A stretch of DNA of 64,000 nucleotides, from the NCBI GenBank assembly GCA_007570785.1, contig ML661885.1, positions 15,629,966-15,693,965 of the forward strand, given 5' to 3'. Both the position numbers and the translations under genes were made by a program. Under the pieces are notes generated by a model. It was given only the letters and a program-made list of their open reading frames with translations, did not search any database and was not told the DNA's origin. Shown here piece by piece: positions 12,296 to 23,735 of this stretch. Numbering within the stretch: position 1 is the first letter of the stretch; each line of letters starts with the position of its first letter. The DNA comes from Antilocapra americana. Its lineage: Eukaryota > Chordata > Mammalia > Artiodactyla > Antilocapridae.

Positions 12296-12513
12296 TGCGT
12301 GCTAAGTCACCTCAGTCATGTCCGTCTCTGCGACCCCATGGACCACAGTCCTCCAGGCTCCTCGGTCAATGGGATTCTCCAGGCAAGAATACTGGAGTGG
12401 GTTGCCATGCTCTCCTCTGGGGATATTCCCAACCCAGGGATTGAACCCACATCTCTTTTGTCTTCTGCACTGGTAGGCGGGTTCTTTACCACTAGTGCTA
12501 CCTTGGGAAGCCC
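12296..12513 (-). mobile_element. Bov-tA SINE
   Basis: Reverse full-length copy with a perfect 11-bp target duplication AGAAAGTTTGG (12285-12295 and 12514-12524). Confidence 0.95.
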
Positions 12514-12842
12514 AGAAAGTTTGGGAATAACCATAAATAATTTCCCCAAATTATCTGTTCCATATGCATTGATTTTCTTTTGGGCAGTCAGTTTTTACTA
12601 CAATGATCAACCTAGAGGAGGCAAGGTAAAATAAAGCCTCCTTACATACATGTATAATTGTAACTCTTAAAAACACTGACCTCTTCCTGGTTTCCAATCA
12701 TTCCCCATCCTTTTACCTCATAGGACTTCATAAAGCTTCACAAAGTCTATGTTTTGGCTCATTCCTGTTTTTTTGTTTTTTGTTTTTTTAACTTTTTTTT
12801 TTCATGTTTCCCTCATTTCCCCATTTTTTAAAAGCAATTAAA

Positions 12843-13132
12843 AATAATTTTATTTATTTTTGGCTGTGCTGGGTGTTCACTGTTGCACAGGGTACTCTCT
12901 AGTTGTGGTGTGTGGGCTTCTCCTGGTGCAGAGCACAGGCTGTAGGGCATTCAGGCTTCAGTAGTTGTGCCCATTGGGCTCAGCAGTTGCGACTCCTGGG
13001 CTCTAGAGCACAGGCTCAATAGCTGTAGTGCATGGGCTTATACTTGCTCCACAACATGTGGGATTTTCCTGGATCAGGGATCAAACCCGTGTCTCCTGCA
13101 TTGGCAGAGGGATTCTTTACCAGAGAAGCCCC
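12843..13132 (-). mobile_element. CHR-2-type SINE
   Basis: Reverse copy: TTTTGGCTGTGCTGGGTGTT, GAGCACAGGCTGTAGGGCAT, CTCCACAACATGTGGGATTT and the tRNA-like end TTTACCAGAGAAGCCCC. T-rich sequence precedes it (about 12767-12800). Confidence 0.9.
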
Positions 13133-13838
13133 TCATTCCTGTTTCACATACTTAGATGGGGACCTAAGTAAGACATATCTATGTCTTTACCCCTAATTTC
13201 TCACTGTGTTTCTAATCTAAAATCTTCAATTATCTACTTAATATCATCCCTGGAAATGACATTGAATATGTCAAAAAACCTACATCATCATCCTCCAGAA
13301 GAATCAAAGAATGAGCTTTCCTTAGACCCAGTGTGGTAGGCTTAATCAGAGCTAGACGGCAGTACCGGGGTAAAAATGGCAGAAAAAAATTTTTTTTTCA
13401 AGTGTGTGAAAAGTAATGAAAAAAGTTAGGCAAAAGGAACAGTCAGGATCCGTTTACTGGGGGCAGGGTGGGAGGAAACATGATGAACATGAGTTTGGTG
13501 GAGCAATAAAAATGAACAGGAATTGAGGTCGGGAACATAGGAAATTTAAAACAAAGAAAATTAGAAATAAAAGGACAGAGAGTTTGGAAAACTATCACAG
13601 CTCAAGTCTTCAGGCTTAGGAACATGCAAGGACTAAGAGGGTGAGGACCAGCAAATTCGTGGAGTCTCGGGCCTGGAAGAACATGGTGATAAGGTAACCC
13701 CCACCCCTAAGCCAAGCCCAACTGCCATGGAGTCTGCTGGAGAGCTTCAAGAGTTCCTGACCCAAATAAATGATTTCTTACCAAACTGCCATGATCATGA
13801 ATGCCCTTTAATCCTCTTGGTCTCTGAGGCTGTGAAGG

Positions 13839-13859
13839 TTTTTTTTTTTTTTTTTTTTT
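13839..13859. repeat. Poly(T) tract
   Basis: Run of 21 T, then A7, at the left edge of the antisense L1. Confidence 0.95.
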
Positions 13860-13881
13860 AAAAAAACACATTTATTAAGAT

Positions 13882-14106
13882 GGGGCTTCCAGGTGGCATA
13901 GTGGTAAAGATCCCATCTGTCAGTGCAGGAGACACAGGAGACATGGGTTTAATTTCTGGATTGGGAAGATCCCCTAGAGAAGGAAATGGCATCCCACTCC
14001 AGTATTCTTGTCTGGGAAATCCCACGGACAGAGAAGCCTGGGGGGCTACAGTCCATGGGGTTGCAAAACAGTCAGACACGACTTAGCAACTAAAAAACAA
14101 GAACAA
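13882..14106 (+). mobile_element. Bov-tA SINE nested in L1
   Basis: Sense copy beginning GGGGCTTCCAGGTGGCATAG and ending ACTTAGCAACTAAAAAACAA; target duplication ATTAAGAT on both sides. Confidence 0.93.
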
Positions 14107-14228
14107 ATTAAGATATAATTTATATACCATAAAGTTCATCTCATGTGAGTAGTTTCAATAAATTTAGAAAAGTTGTAGAAACATCACCACGATCTAGTCC
14201 TAGCCACTGGACCACCAGGAAATTCTCC

Positions 14229-14430
14229 ATGTAGCATGTTTTTGAGGTTTGTCTTTGTTACAATGTGTATCATGAATGATTCTTGACCCATGACCCATGG
14301 GCGTCAGAAAGAATCAGACATGACTGAGTCCACACACACAGGTTATAGCCATACAATGGAATACTACTTAGCAATAAAGAATGAACTGATGCACACTGTA
14401 ACAAAGACAAACCTCAAAAACATGCTACAT
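14229..14430. repeat. Inverted repeat, 43-bp arms
   Basis: Arms at 14229-14271 and 14388-14430 are reverse complements with 41 of 43 positions matching. Both are L1 3' UTR sequence. Confidence 0.95.
14288..14340 (+). mobile_element. Bov SINE 3' fragment (inverted half)
   Basis: CCCATGGGCGTCAGAAAGAA and the following TCAGACATGACTGAG are the 3' half of a Bov SINE in plus orientation. Its matching 5' half lies in minus orientation at 14431-14573, so one half has been inverted. Confidence 0.75.
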
Positions 14431-14573
14431 GGGATTTTCCAGGCAAGAATACTGGAGAGGGTTGCCATTTTCTATCCCAGGGGATCTTCCCAACTAAGGA
14501 CGGAACCCATGTCTCCTGCATCTCCTGCATTGGCAGGCACATTCTTTACCATTAAGCCACCTGGGAAGCCCAC
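14431..14573 (-). mobile_element. Bov-tA SINE 5' part
   Basis: Reverse copy from GGGATTTTCCAGGCAAGAAT to CACCTGGGAAGCCC, ending at target sequence ATGGCTATA (14574-14582). The other duplication copy lies inverted at 14344-14352. Confidence 0.9.
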
Positions 14574-15243
14574 ATGGCTATATCACGTTTTGCTATTCTT
14601 TCGTCAGTTGGTGGGCGTTCAGATTGTTCTCAGTTTTTTAGCTACTTTGAATACTCACTGATACTGTGAATATTCATATACACATCTCTGTGAAAACGTA
14701 TGTTAATTTGGGGGGGTGGCAGATGTAGGAATGGAATTGCTGGATCATGTTGTAAATGTGTTTAACTTTTTTAAAAAATGCCAAATTGTCTTCCAAAGTG
14801 GTTATTCAATTTTCTATTGCCACCAGCAATCTCTGAAGGTTTTGGTTTCTCCCTATCCTTGCCAATATTTGTTACTGCCTGCCTTTTTTAGCAAAACCAT
14901 CTTAGTGAATATGAAGTGGTATCTCACTGTGGTCTTATATTCCCCTAATGGCTAATGACACTGAGTATCTTCTCAGGTATTTATTAGTCAGCTGTATATT
15001 TTCTTTGATGAACTGTCTATACATATCATTTAATAATTTTAATTGAGTTGCTTTATTATTACATGATAAGAACTCTTTGTATATCTGAGATACAAGTCAT
15101 ACTTCCACATGATTTGTTAATATTTTCTTCACAAGTTTGTGGCTTGTGTTTTCATTTTCTTAATGGCATCTTTTGAAGCACAAAACTTTTAAGTTTTGAT
15201 AGAGTCCAATTTACCAATTTCTCCTATTATGGATTGTGCTTTT

Positions 15244-15537
15244 TTTGGGGGGGGGCGGAGGGCTGTGCTAGGTCTTCATTGCTGTATGATGCCTTTCTTA
15301 GTTGTGGTAAGCAGGGATTACTCTCTATTATATAGATGCAGTGTATGGGCTTCTCTTGTTTCAGAGCATGGGCTCTAGGGTGCACTGGCTTCAGTAGTCG
15401 TGATTCACGGGCTCAGTAGTTATGGCCCACAGCCTTAGCTGCCTCGCAGCATGTGGAATATTTTGAGATCAGGAATCAAACCATGTTTCCTCCATTGGCA
15501 GGCAGATTTTTAACCACTGGACCACCAGGGAAATCCT
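15244..15537 (-). mobile_element. CHR-2-type SINE nested in L1
   Basis: Reverse copy with a perfect 13-bp target duplication GGATTGTGCTTTT (15231-15243 and 15538-15550). Contains a G8 run near its T-rich head. Confidence 0.95.
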
Positions 15538-16148
15538 GGATTGTGCTTTTGATGATGAATCTAAGAAGTCTTGGCCTAACCCAAGCTCAAGTAAGTTTCT
15601 CCCATGATTCTTTCTGAAGTTTTACAGTTTCAGGCTTTAAGTCTACTCTCCAAGTTAATTTAATTTTTATATATGGCTGAGATAAGAGTCTAAATTGTTA
15701 TTTTTAATATGGATATTTAACTTTCCTAATACCCTTTGTTGAAAAGACTATCCTTCCTCCATTTAATTTCCTTGGCATTTTTATTGAAATTGAATGAACA
15801 TAAATTATAAAGTCTCATTTCTGGACTATTGTATTTGATTCTGTTCCATTAATCTATATGCCGATCCTTACGCCACTAACTTGAATAAGGTAGTTTTACA
15901 GTTAAATGTGAATCTGAGTAGTGTAAGCCTTCCAACTTTTTTCTTCCTTTTCTAAAATAGTTTAGCTACTCTGAGTTTGTTGCATTTCCATATAAATTTT
16001 AGGATCAGCCAATTCATTTCTACTTAAAAAAAGCCTGCTGGACTTTTGTTAGCAATTGCACTGCATCTATAGATCAATCTGGGGAATTTCCAATTTAACA
16101 ATAATGTCTTATAATCCATGAAACTGAATGTCTCTCATGTCATATTTG

Positions 16149-16352
16149 CTGCTGCTGTTTAATTGCTAGGTTGTGTTCAACTCTTTGTGAGCCCATGAAC
16201 TGTGGCTCACTAGGTTCCTCCATCAATGGGATTTCCTAGGCAAGAATACTGGAGTGGGTTGCCAATTCCTTCTCCGGGGTATTGTCCTGACCCAGGGATC
16301 AAACCTGCATCTCCTGCTTAACACGAAGATTCTTTATCACTGAGCCACCTTA
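16149..16352 (-). mobile_element. Bov-tA SINE nested in L1
   Basis: Reverse copy, GCTGCTGCTGTTTAATTGCT to TTTATCACTGAGCCACCTT; L1 ORF2 sequence resumes on both sides. Confidence 0.92.
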
Positions 16353-16917
16353 GATCCTTAATTTCTTTCAGCAATGTTTTATAGTGTGAAGTCAACATCT
16401 CTTTGGTTAAATTGATTCCTAAGCATTTTCTTTTTGATGCTATTGTGAATGACACAGGAAATTTTATTTTTGGACTGTTCCTCATACATAGGAATACAAT
16501 TGACTTTTGTATATTGATTTATATCCTGTAACTTTACTGAACTTGCTCTAAGACCTAATAGGGCTTTTGTTTGGTTGGTTGGTTGTATTTTCCCTAGGGT
16601 TTTCTACACACAGGACCATATCATCTGCAAATAAAGGTAGTTTTGTTTCTTCCTTTCCAAACCACATGTCTTTTTTTTTTCTCCTCTTTTTCCTCCTCTC
16701 CATATTGAACTGGATACGATCTCTAGAATAATGTTGAGTAGAAGTGATGAAAGCAGGCTTTGTTCCCAAACTTAGAGGTAAAATATTTAGTCTTTCACCA
16801 TTAAGATGACATTAGCTATAGTTTTTGGGGTTTTTTTGTAGATGACCTTTATCAAGTTAAGGAAGTTCCCTCCTGTTTCTAGATTGTTCAGAGTTTTAAA
16901 TCAGAAATGGGTGTTGG

Positions 16918-16973
16918 TTAAGCTGCATAAAAATGACTCACACCTTTGAGTTTTACTCTTTAAATAAAAGGAA
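16918..16973 (+). mobile_element. 56-bp retro-insertion of unknown origin
   Basis: A 56-bp segment interrupts L1 and is flanked by a perfect 15-bp duplication AGAAATGGGTGTTGG (16903-16917 and 16974-16988). It ends TTTAAATAAAAGGAA, which looks like a polyadenylation signal plus an A-rich tail. No family recognised. Confidence 0.8.
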
Positions 16974-17240
16974 AGAAATGGGTGTTGGATTTTGTCAAAT
17001 GTTTTTTGTCTCCGGAGATTATCATGTGGTTTTTCTCCCTTATTGATATGATGTAAACAGCAACTGATTTTCAGATGTTAAATCAACCTTGATAATTGTG
17101 TTTAATCCTTTTATATGTTGCTTGATGCTGCCAAACAATTTATGAGGCTCTGTTAAATTTTTTTATTCCTTTTTCTGTTATTTAGACTAGGTTATTTCTT
17201 TTGAACGAAAGCCTATGGGTTCTTTTTCTGCCGTCTCAAA

Positions 17241-18520
17241 TGTATTATTGAACCCAATCTCTTTACTAAAATTTTCATTTCATCAATTACTTTTCACCTC
17301 TATAGAATTTCTATTTGGCTTTACAATTTTTTAAAAAAAATCTCTTTTTGAGTCATTATCACTATGTTTTCCTTTAATTCTTTCAACTTTGTTTCCTGCA
17401 GTAATATTTATTACTGCAGCTTTGAAGTCTTTGCCTGCTGAATTCAACATCTGGGCCCACGGCTTTTTTCCAAGGAATACTGGTTACCCTTTCCTTTCTT
17501 TGTATATCTTTTAATTTTTTATTGAAAGCTAGATATTTAGATAACAAATTTTAGTTACTCTGGGTTTTAATTTCTCTCCAGGACTGTTGTTGTTGCTGTG
17601 GTTTTCTTGTTTATTAATTTGCCTAGACTAAATCTGTGGACTTCATTTCCCTCAGAGCATGTGGCTGCTTGTGTCTTGTTTCAGTTTTTTAAAAAATTAT
17701 TTTCCTTTTTTATTTTTAAACCCAGTCTCCTAGGGGTAACTCTTTTGTCTATACAGCTTAGCGGCAGTCAGTGCCTGTACTTAAACACTCTAAGCCAATA
17801 AAGCTTCTACTCTCTGACAGTGAATCTGTGTTTGGGTTGGGGATTACATGGCTCTACTTGCTGCCAGGCCTTCTTACATTTCCTCTGCAGGGATATGTAG
17901 ATAAATCAGACAGGGATGTGTAGATAGCTTGAGCCCTCTCTGGTCTCTTCTGCACGTGTATGAAGCCTTTTGGTCAGCTATGTTGAGTTTATTGAAGCTC
18001 CTTATCACTGTATTGTTTTCTAAGTCTGCCTAACAAATTTCTGGCTAGTCTATTGGTCAAAGACTGTAAGCTCAGTTTCATTGAGCTGCTAGCTAGCCTT
18101 TCCTGTTGGTTTGCTACTAAGATGTTTACTGGTATTCACAATGCCACTGGCATGGGTTTTTCACATTCCACTTAAATCAAGTAAGGCCACTCCTCCAGTG
18201 GAACTGCTGATTTCCATGGCTTCTCTGCCTTTGCAGAACTCATCTGTGAACTGAGCCTGGAGGTGGGGAAAGAGATCAGCTCCAGGGAAGACCACCAAAG
18301 AATTCTATCTTTCTCATCTGAAGTTCAGTAGTTTTTCCATCAATAAATATTTCTCAGTTTGGTGAATGCCTCTGACCCATTTCCAAGTCCTAAAATTGAT
18401 GTTTTTGACAATTCAGTCCAGGTTTATTGTTGGTTTTTTGGAATATTTGCTCAGCTCTCACTATGCCATATTGTTATTTTTAATTGCTGTTTCTTTCGAC
18501 TATACTCAGCTGGTTACCAA
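17241..18520 (-). mobile_element. Probable old L1-derived (L1M/HAL1-like) sequence, antisense
   Basis: Continues from the antisense L1 with phrases seen in old L1-related repeats (GCTTTGAAGTCTTTGCCTGC, TCTAAGTCTGCCTAACAAAT). The assignment is from memory and the right border is uncertain. Confidence 0.4.
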
Positions 18521-18997
18521 GGTCTGCTGATTCTTTCTCTACAGTGCTGTATTTAGTCACACCCATCAAGGTAATTAGCACCCATTCATTCTTGAGTTAC
18601 AAAGACAGAAGTATTCATCACAGTCAGTTCTACATCTGGCCACTAGAATAACCTTACCGACACTAGTATAATAATATCCCTAGCTTCTGACTGAAGTATG
18701 CTTCTTTGCTGCAAAGAACATATAATTCATACTGCTCAATCCAGCTGTCAAGAACTTATTCAACTGTCTTGGTCTTATGAAGCATTTATTCCTGGAGCTT
18801 CCACCAAGTTGAGTTTTTCTTCCCCCACATATTCCTCACCAACATCCATGCTTCTGTTTTCTTTCATGTTGTTTTCCTATACAGAAAGCCCTTATAATTT
18901 GTCTTTCATTTCATAGTCCATCAACTCTTAAAAGAAGCTTAATCAGGTAAATTCTTCTGCTCTTGATCATTTCCATAAGCTACAGTCAAACTTCAAA

Positions 18998-19014
18998 ATT
19001 CATATATATATATA
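18998..19014. repeat. TA dinucleotide repeat
   Basis: Short run of AT/TA units. Confidence 0.85.
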
Positions 19015-19237
19015 TGGCTTTTTAAAACATTTCTGACAATAAATCATGTTGCTTTGCAAACAATCCTCAACTGTTTCTGCGTATGTGTTTTTGTTTCTCC
19101 AACTTTTTACCTTTTAAATACTTTATTTTTTAGAGGCATTTTAAATTCACAGTAAAAAGGAGCAAGGAGCACAGAGAGCTCTCATATACTCTGTATCTAA
19201 CTTTTAATTACACTCAATTTGAGAGCTTTCCTTATTT

Positions 19238-19314
19238 ACAAAATATGAAATACTTCTTTAGCATCTAGTACAGTGGTAGAGTACCAGATGCTAAAGAAGT
19301 ATTTTCTATTTTGT
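19238..19314. repeat. Long hairpin, 34-nt arms and 9-nt loop
   Basis: Arms 19238-19271 and 19281-19314 are reverse complements at 31 of 34 positions, one of the others being a G-U pair if transcribed on the plus strand; the inner 24 bp match at 23. The loop AGTGGTAGA (19272-19280) recurs directly at 19353-19361. The left arm and the sequence right of 19361 together read as an L2 3' end (CATCTAGTACAGTGGTAG ... GGTACTCAGTACATGATGGC). Confidence 0.95.
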
Positions 19315-19352
19315 TGCAAAAGAGTTGAGACACAACTTGGTGACTAAACAAC
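19315..19352 (+). mobile_element. Bov SINE 3' fragment
   Basis: TGCAAAAGAGTTGAGACACA and CTTGGTGACTAAACAAC are the last ~38 bp of a Bov SINE. Its 5' part is replaced by an inverted copy of the left flank (19281-19314). Confidence 0.85.
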
Positions 19353-20232
19353 AGTGGTAGAAACACAGCTGGTACTCAGTACATGATGGCTGAATGTTAT
19401 ACTAAAATGCTTTCTGATTTCCCATGGACATTTTCAAAAATCTTTCAAGAAAAATCATCACTTTAGGTTATCTTCCCCACCTTCCTACTCCCTTGAAGAA
19501 CTTAACTCTTGTAAATATCTCTGAAAGCAGAGATGATATTAAAAATATTATAATTAGTGTGGTACAGACACCAACCAAAAAAATCAGACAACAAATAAGA
19601 GTCCTGAAAACTCTTGCTGGCCCCCAAAATGCTCTATTAGATTGTGGGGAGACCCCAGAGGTCCCGGACATGAGGCTATGATGATAGGGGTGAAACATGG
19701 GGCAGAAACTATCAGCCAAGTGGCATGAAAGTATTTAGATACTCTAACACTTGGTACAACTATATCAGGAGGTACAGACTGAATACCAGTTCTGCCAGTA
19801 AGTAAATTGGTAATCTGGATGTTATAATGACTATAGACTATATTATCCATAAGATGGACTTCTATTGATCATGAACAGTTTTGGATTTGGACAGCAATAT
19901 GAGAACAGCAAGTCTCTGAAATGCAAAATGCAGACGAGAATAGGAAAGGGTCAGAAGCTAATGTCAAGGGTCAGTTAGGAGGTACAAGATCAGAGTACCA
20001 AAGGAAGAGCAGACCAAGACAAACATGGCAGACCCTATGTAAGTAACCAGGAGTCAGAGTTCAAGGTAAGGTAGGTTCAGCCAGGCAGAGAGTAAGGAAA
20101 CACTAGGTAAAGATCACAATAAACAGTTCTCTAGGAAACAGAAATGTATAAGCAACAAGGAGACTGGCAGACAGACAACTCTGTCCCTGAGCTGGAGATT
20201 TTCTTACTACGTGCTTCCTATTAGGGTTACAT

Positions 20233-20340
20233 CCCTCCCTGGTGGCTCAGACTGTAAAGAATCTTCTTGCAATGCAGGAAACCTGAGTTCGATCCCTGGG
20301 TCAGGAATATTCCCTGGAGGAAGGAATGGCTTCCTACTAT
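20233..20340 (+). mobile_element. Bov-tA SINE, truncated
   Basis: Sense tRNA-like half, TCCCTGGTGGCTCAGACTGT to GGAAGGAATGGC; the 3' half is missing. Confidence 0.88.
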
Positions 20341-21568
20341 GGCAAGAAGCTATGTAGAAGTAGGTGCTACCTGCATATGGGGTTAGGTGAACCAGCTACA
20401 AAGCCTATCAGCAGGTCAGTCTGTTAGAGTGAGAAATATTACAGCTGTGGGTCTTGCGAGTGATGATGCTTCTTACCACAAGTATCAGGTTTGCTGGTAG
20501 CACATCACTGTACAGGCTATGAAGGGCAACAGAGACATTTTAAAGTAACTATGTCGGCCCTTATTGTTTAATTTCACACCCATTAAATATTTGGGGGATT
20601 TACAAATGTCTTTACATTCCTCCCATCAGAGGATGCAAAAAAAACCCCAATTAACCAAAGAGTATTTTAAAAATATATGGACAGGCATTAGCTATCAACT
20701 TAGAAACAGAAAGAGCAGGTCAAATAACCATTAGCGATGACAGAATAAAATTGAGAATGAGGAAAAATAACCAGTGACTTGCCTATTTAAAAATGAGTTT
20801 TGGAAATGGGGATAGGCGTGACTTAATTGAAGGTGCATTGCTAAGAGAGAGAAGGTGACTGTTTTTCAGTTTTAAATAGTGTAATAAATCATACACAACA
20901 CCATAATTTGAGTTTACGAGGTACGTAATACTCTTTAGGTTATAAAAGTGACCTCCAGTGGGCAATAATGCTCTCAAATTTGTGACCGAGGGAACTATAT
21001 TCTATTGATCGTCACTTTAAAAAGGTCTATATAGGCAGCAGTTCTCCATTATAACTTTCATATCCATTTAGCCAATTATACACATGTGGTATTTACTGAC
21101 TCAATAATGTATCTGGTTGTAATTCACCAGTATGAACTGTTAACAGAAAGATTTTTAGGATATTTCTCCAACGATCTTCAAATCAACATCAAACATCTAG
21201 CCCTAGGAAGAGTTGGAATATTAAATTCCTACTTAAATAATTCAAAACTAGAATACCGAACTGAAAATTAAGGAACTACTGAAATGGAATATGTACACAG
21301 GTCCAAAACAGAAGAAAACTTCTTAGGGAAAAATTTTAGGAAACATTTTAGGACGCTATTTGTCTCATATGAGATCATAAACATGAAATTATCTTCAAAG
21401 AGATAAATCTGTTGTGAAACACTGAGCTGCAGGTAAGGTGAAGTACAGAGCAAATAACCACACTGAAAATATTTTTTTCCTTGGTGCAACTGGAAAAAGT
21501 CATGTTTTGTAAAACTTAAAATTTCACACTCTCTTGTTAATGAGAATAGTTGTTATTCATCACCATAG

Positions 21569-21794
21569 GGGGCTTCCCAGGTGGTGCTAGTGGTAAAGAA
21601 CCTGCCTGTCAGTGCAGGAGACTTACGAGATGCGGGTTTGATCCCTGGGTCACAAAGATCTCCTGGAGGAGGCGGGCATGGCAACCCAACCCAGTATTCT
21701 TGCCTGGAGAATTCCATGGACAGAGGAGCCTGGTGGGCTAAAGTCCATGTGGTCACAAAGAGTTGATACAACTGAAGCAACTTAGCATGCATGC
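21569..21794 (+). mobile_element. Bov-tA SINE
   Basis: Sense full-length copy, GGGCTTCCCAGGTGGTGCTA to the 3' block near AACTGAAGCAACTTAGCATG. Confidence 0.92.
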
Positions 21795-21984
21795 ATCATT
21801 TCAAGAAAAAAAAAGAAGGAAAACAATAAGGTAAACTCGTGGGTTTTGACTATAGTCCAAAATTATTTTATGGGTTAAGTTAGTAAGTCACTTGTGTGTC
21901 CAATATGATGATATATATAACCTCTTGGAAATGTAGTCATGATGCACTAAGCATAAATAAAATTATGAGTCAGTTATAAAATGT

Positions 21985-22189
21985 TTGGGCTTCCCTTCTG
22001 ACTCAGCTGTTAAAGAATCTGCCTGCAATGTGGGAGACCAGGGTTCGATCCCTGGGTTGGGAAGATCCCCTGGAGAAGGGAAAAGCTACCCACTCCAGAA
22101 TTCTAGCCTGGAGAATTCCATGGACTATATAGACCATGGGGTTGCAAAGAGTTGGACATGACTGAGCGACTTTCACATATTATAAAATG
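21985..22189 (+). mobile_element. Bov-tA SINE
   Basis: Sense full-length copy with a perfect 11-bp target duplication TTATAAAATGT (21974-21984 and 22190-22200). Confidence 0.95.
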
Positions 22190-22852
22190 TATAATATTCA
22201 ATCCTCCCACTACCTTCTCCTGTAACTTATTGTTGGTTCTGGAAACTGGTTATATATTTGAAATGAATAGATGAAAGATCATTATAGAAATAACAGAATA
22301 TTCTCTATTACTTAAAACTCAGACACAAAACTCACTTAAGAAGCATTTCTAAATGGGATTTCAAAAAGGACACAAAAGTAACCTTTGCTACCAGTAAACT
22401 TTCTTTCAATGCTTCAGTGAATACCAATGAATAAAGATAATTATTTTTTCCTTAGTGAATTAAACTTTCTATTGTAAATAAATCCAAAATTCACAACCGA
22501 ACCTAACTGTATTAAAATATAGGCAACATGTAAAATAACACCTTTCTGAAAGAGAATGAACTCTGAATACCATGTTTACAGTAACATTTGACACAAAATT
22601 CAAAAAGTACATGCCTGATGTTTCTTCCTTCTAGTTTGGGGATTAGATCAACAAATTTTCTATAAAGGAGAGGGCAGTAAATATTTCAGGTGTTGTAGGC
22701 AAAAGGTCTCTGTTGTAATTACTCGTTTCTGCTGTTGTAGTGAAAGTGGTCACAGACAATACCTGAACATGTGGGCATGACTGTATTCCAATAAAACTTA
22801 CTAACATTAGAAATCCATGTAGTTTTCGTATCTCATGCAATGTGTGTACAAA

Positions 22853-23056
22853 TGTGTTAGTCACTCAGTTGTGTCTCTTTGTGACTCCATGGACGGTAGC
22901 CTGCCAAGCTCTTCTACCCATGGAATTTTCCAGGCAAGAATATTGGAGTTGGTAACCATTTCTTTCTCCAGGGGATCTTTCCAACCCAGGGATTGAACTT
23001 ATGTCTTCTGCATTGCAGGCAGATTCTTTACCATCTGAGCCACCAGGGAAGCCCCC
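22853..23056 (-). mobile_element. Bov-tA SINE
   Basis: Reverse full-length copy, GTGTTAGTCACTCAGTTGTG to ATCTGAGCCACCAGGGAAGC. Confidence 0.92.
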
Positions 23057-23277
23057 ATCTCATGAAATATTAATCTTCTTTTGATTTTTTTCCCCAAAAC
23101 TTCAAAGTCTAAAAGTCATTCTCAGTTCAGGTAGTAGGCTGGATTTGGCCCATGGGCTGTAGTTTCCTGATTCCTGTTCTAGTACATTAAGTAATAACTA
23201 CCCAGTGATAAGAAGCTTTACCTGGTGACCTTCCCACCTAAAATATTTTTTGAAGATATGACTGAATATGTAACTAT

Positions 23278-23405
23278 GTGTGGTGATGGATGTTTACTAA
23301 ACTTGTGGTAATCTTTTCATAATATATACATATATCAAACCATTATGTTGTACACCTAAAACTAATACAATGTTATATTTCAATTATATCTCAATTAAAA
23401 GACAA
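23278..23405 (+). mobile_element. L1 3' end
   Basis: Sense tail with GTTGTACACCTAAAACTAAT and AATTATATCTCAATTAAAAG. Confidence 0.75.
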
Positions 23406-23424
23406 ACAGCTAAAAAACAAAACC

Positions 23425-23735
23425 AGAAGGAACTTGGGGACACAGCGAGGAAAGGAGAGGGTGGGATGAACTGGTAGGGTAGAACTGACATATATCCACT
23501 ACCACGTGTAAAACAGAGAGCTAGTAGGAAGCTGCTGTGTAACACAGGGAGCTCAGCTTGGCGCTCTGGGATGACCTAGAGGGGTGGGGTTGGGTAAGCA
23601 GGAGAAAGGCTCAAGATGGACAGGTTACATGTATACTTATAGCTGATTTACACTGATGTAAGCAGGAACCAACACAACATTGTAAAACAATCACCCTCCA
23701 ATTAAAAATAAATAAGCAGAATTTAAAAAGAAAGA
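23425..23735 (+). mobile_element. L1 3' end (ruminant type)
   Basis: Sense tail with AGCTAGTAGGAAGCTGCTGT, AACACAGGGAGCTCAGCTTG and CAACATTGTAAAACAATCAC; A-rich 3' end. Confidence 0.85.

Larger units (their letters stand above)
13867..17240 (-). mobile_element. Old L1 LINE, antisense, with nested insertions
   Basis: The plus strand shows L1 in reverse, from 3' UTR (AATTTATATACCATAAAGTT; GAATGGAATTGCTGGATCAT; TGAAGTGGTATCTCACTGTG) into ORF2. Minus-strand reading near 16670-16570 gives the reverse-transcriptase motif LPLFADDMVLCVENPRE. The element is split by SINEs at 13882, 14431, 15244 and 16149, a 56-bp insertion at 16918 and a local inversion at 14272-14430. Many stops are present. Confidence 0.9.

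Noticed and set aside
19238..19314. Calling the hairpin a miRNA gene
   Set aside because: The shape fits, but the origin is explained by a SINE insertion and no expression evidence can be seen in sequence; kept as a finding only.
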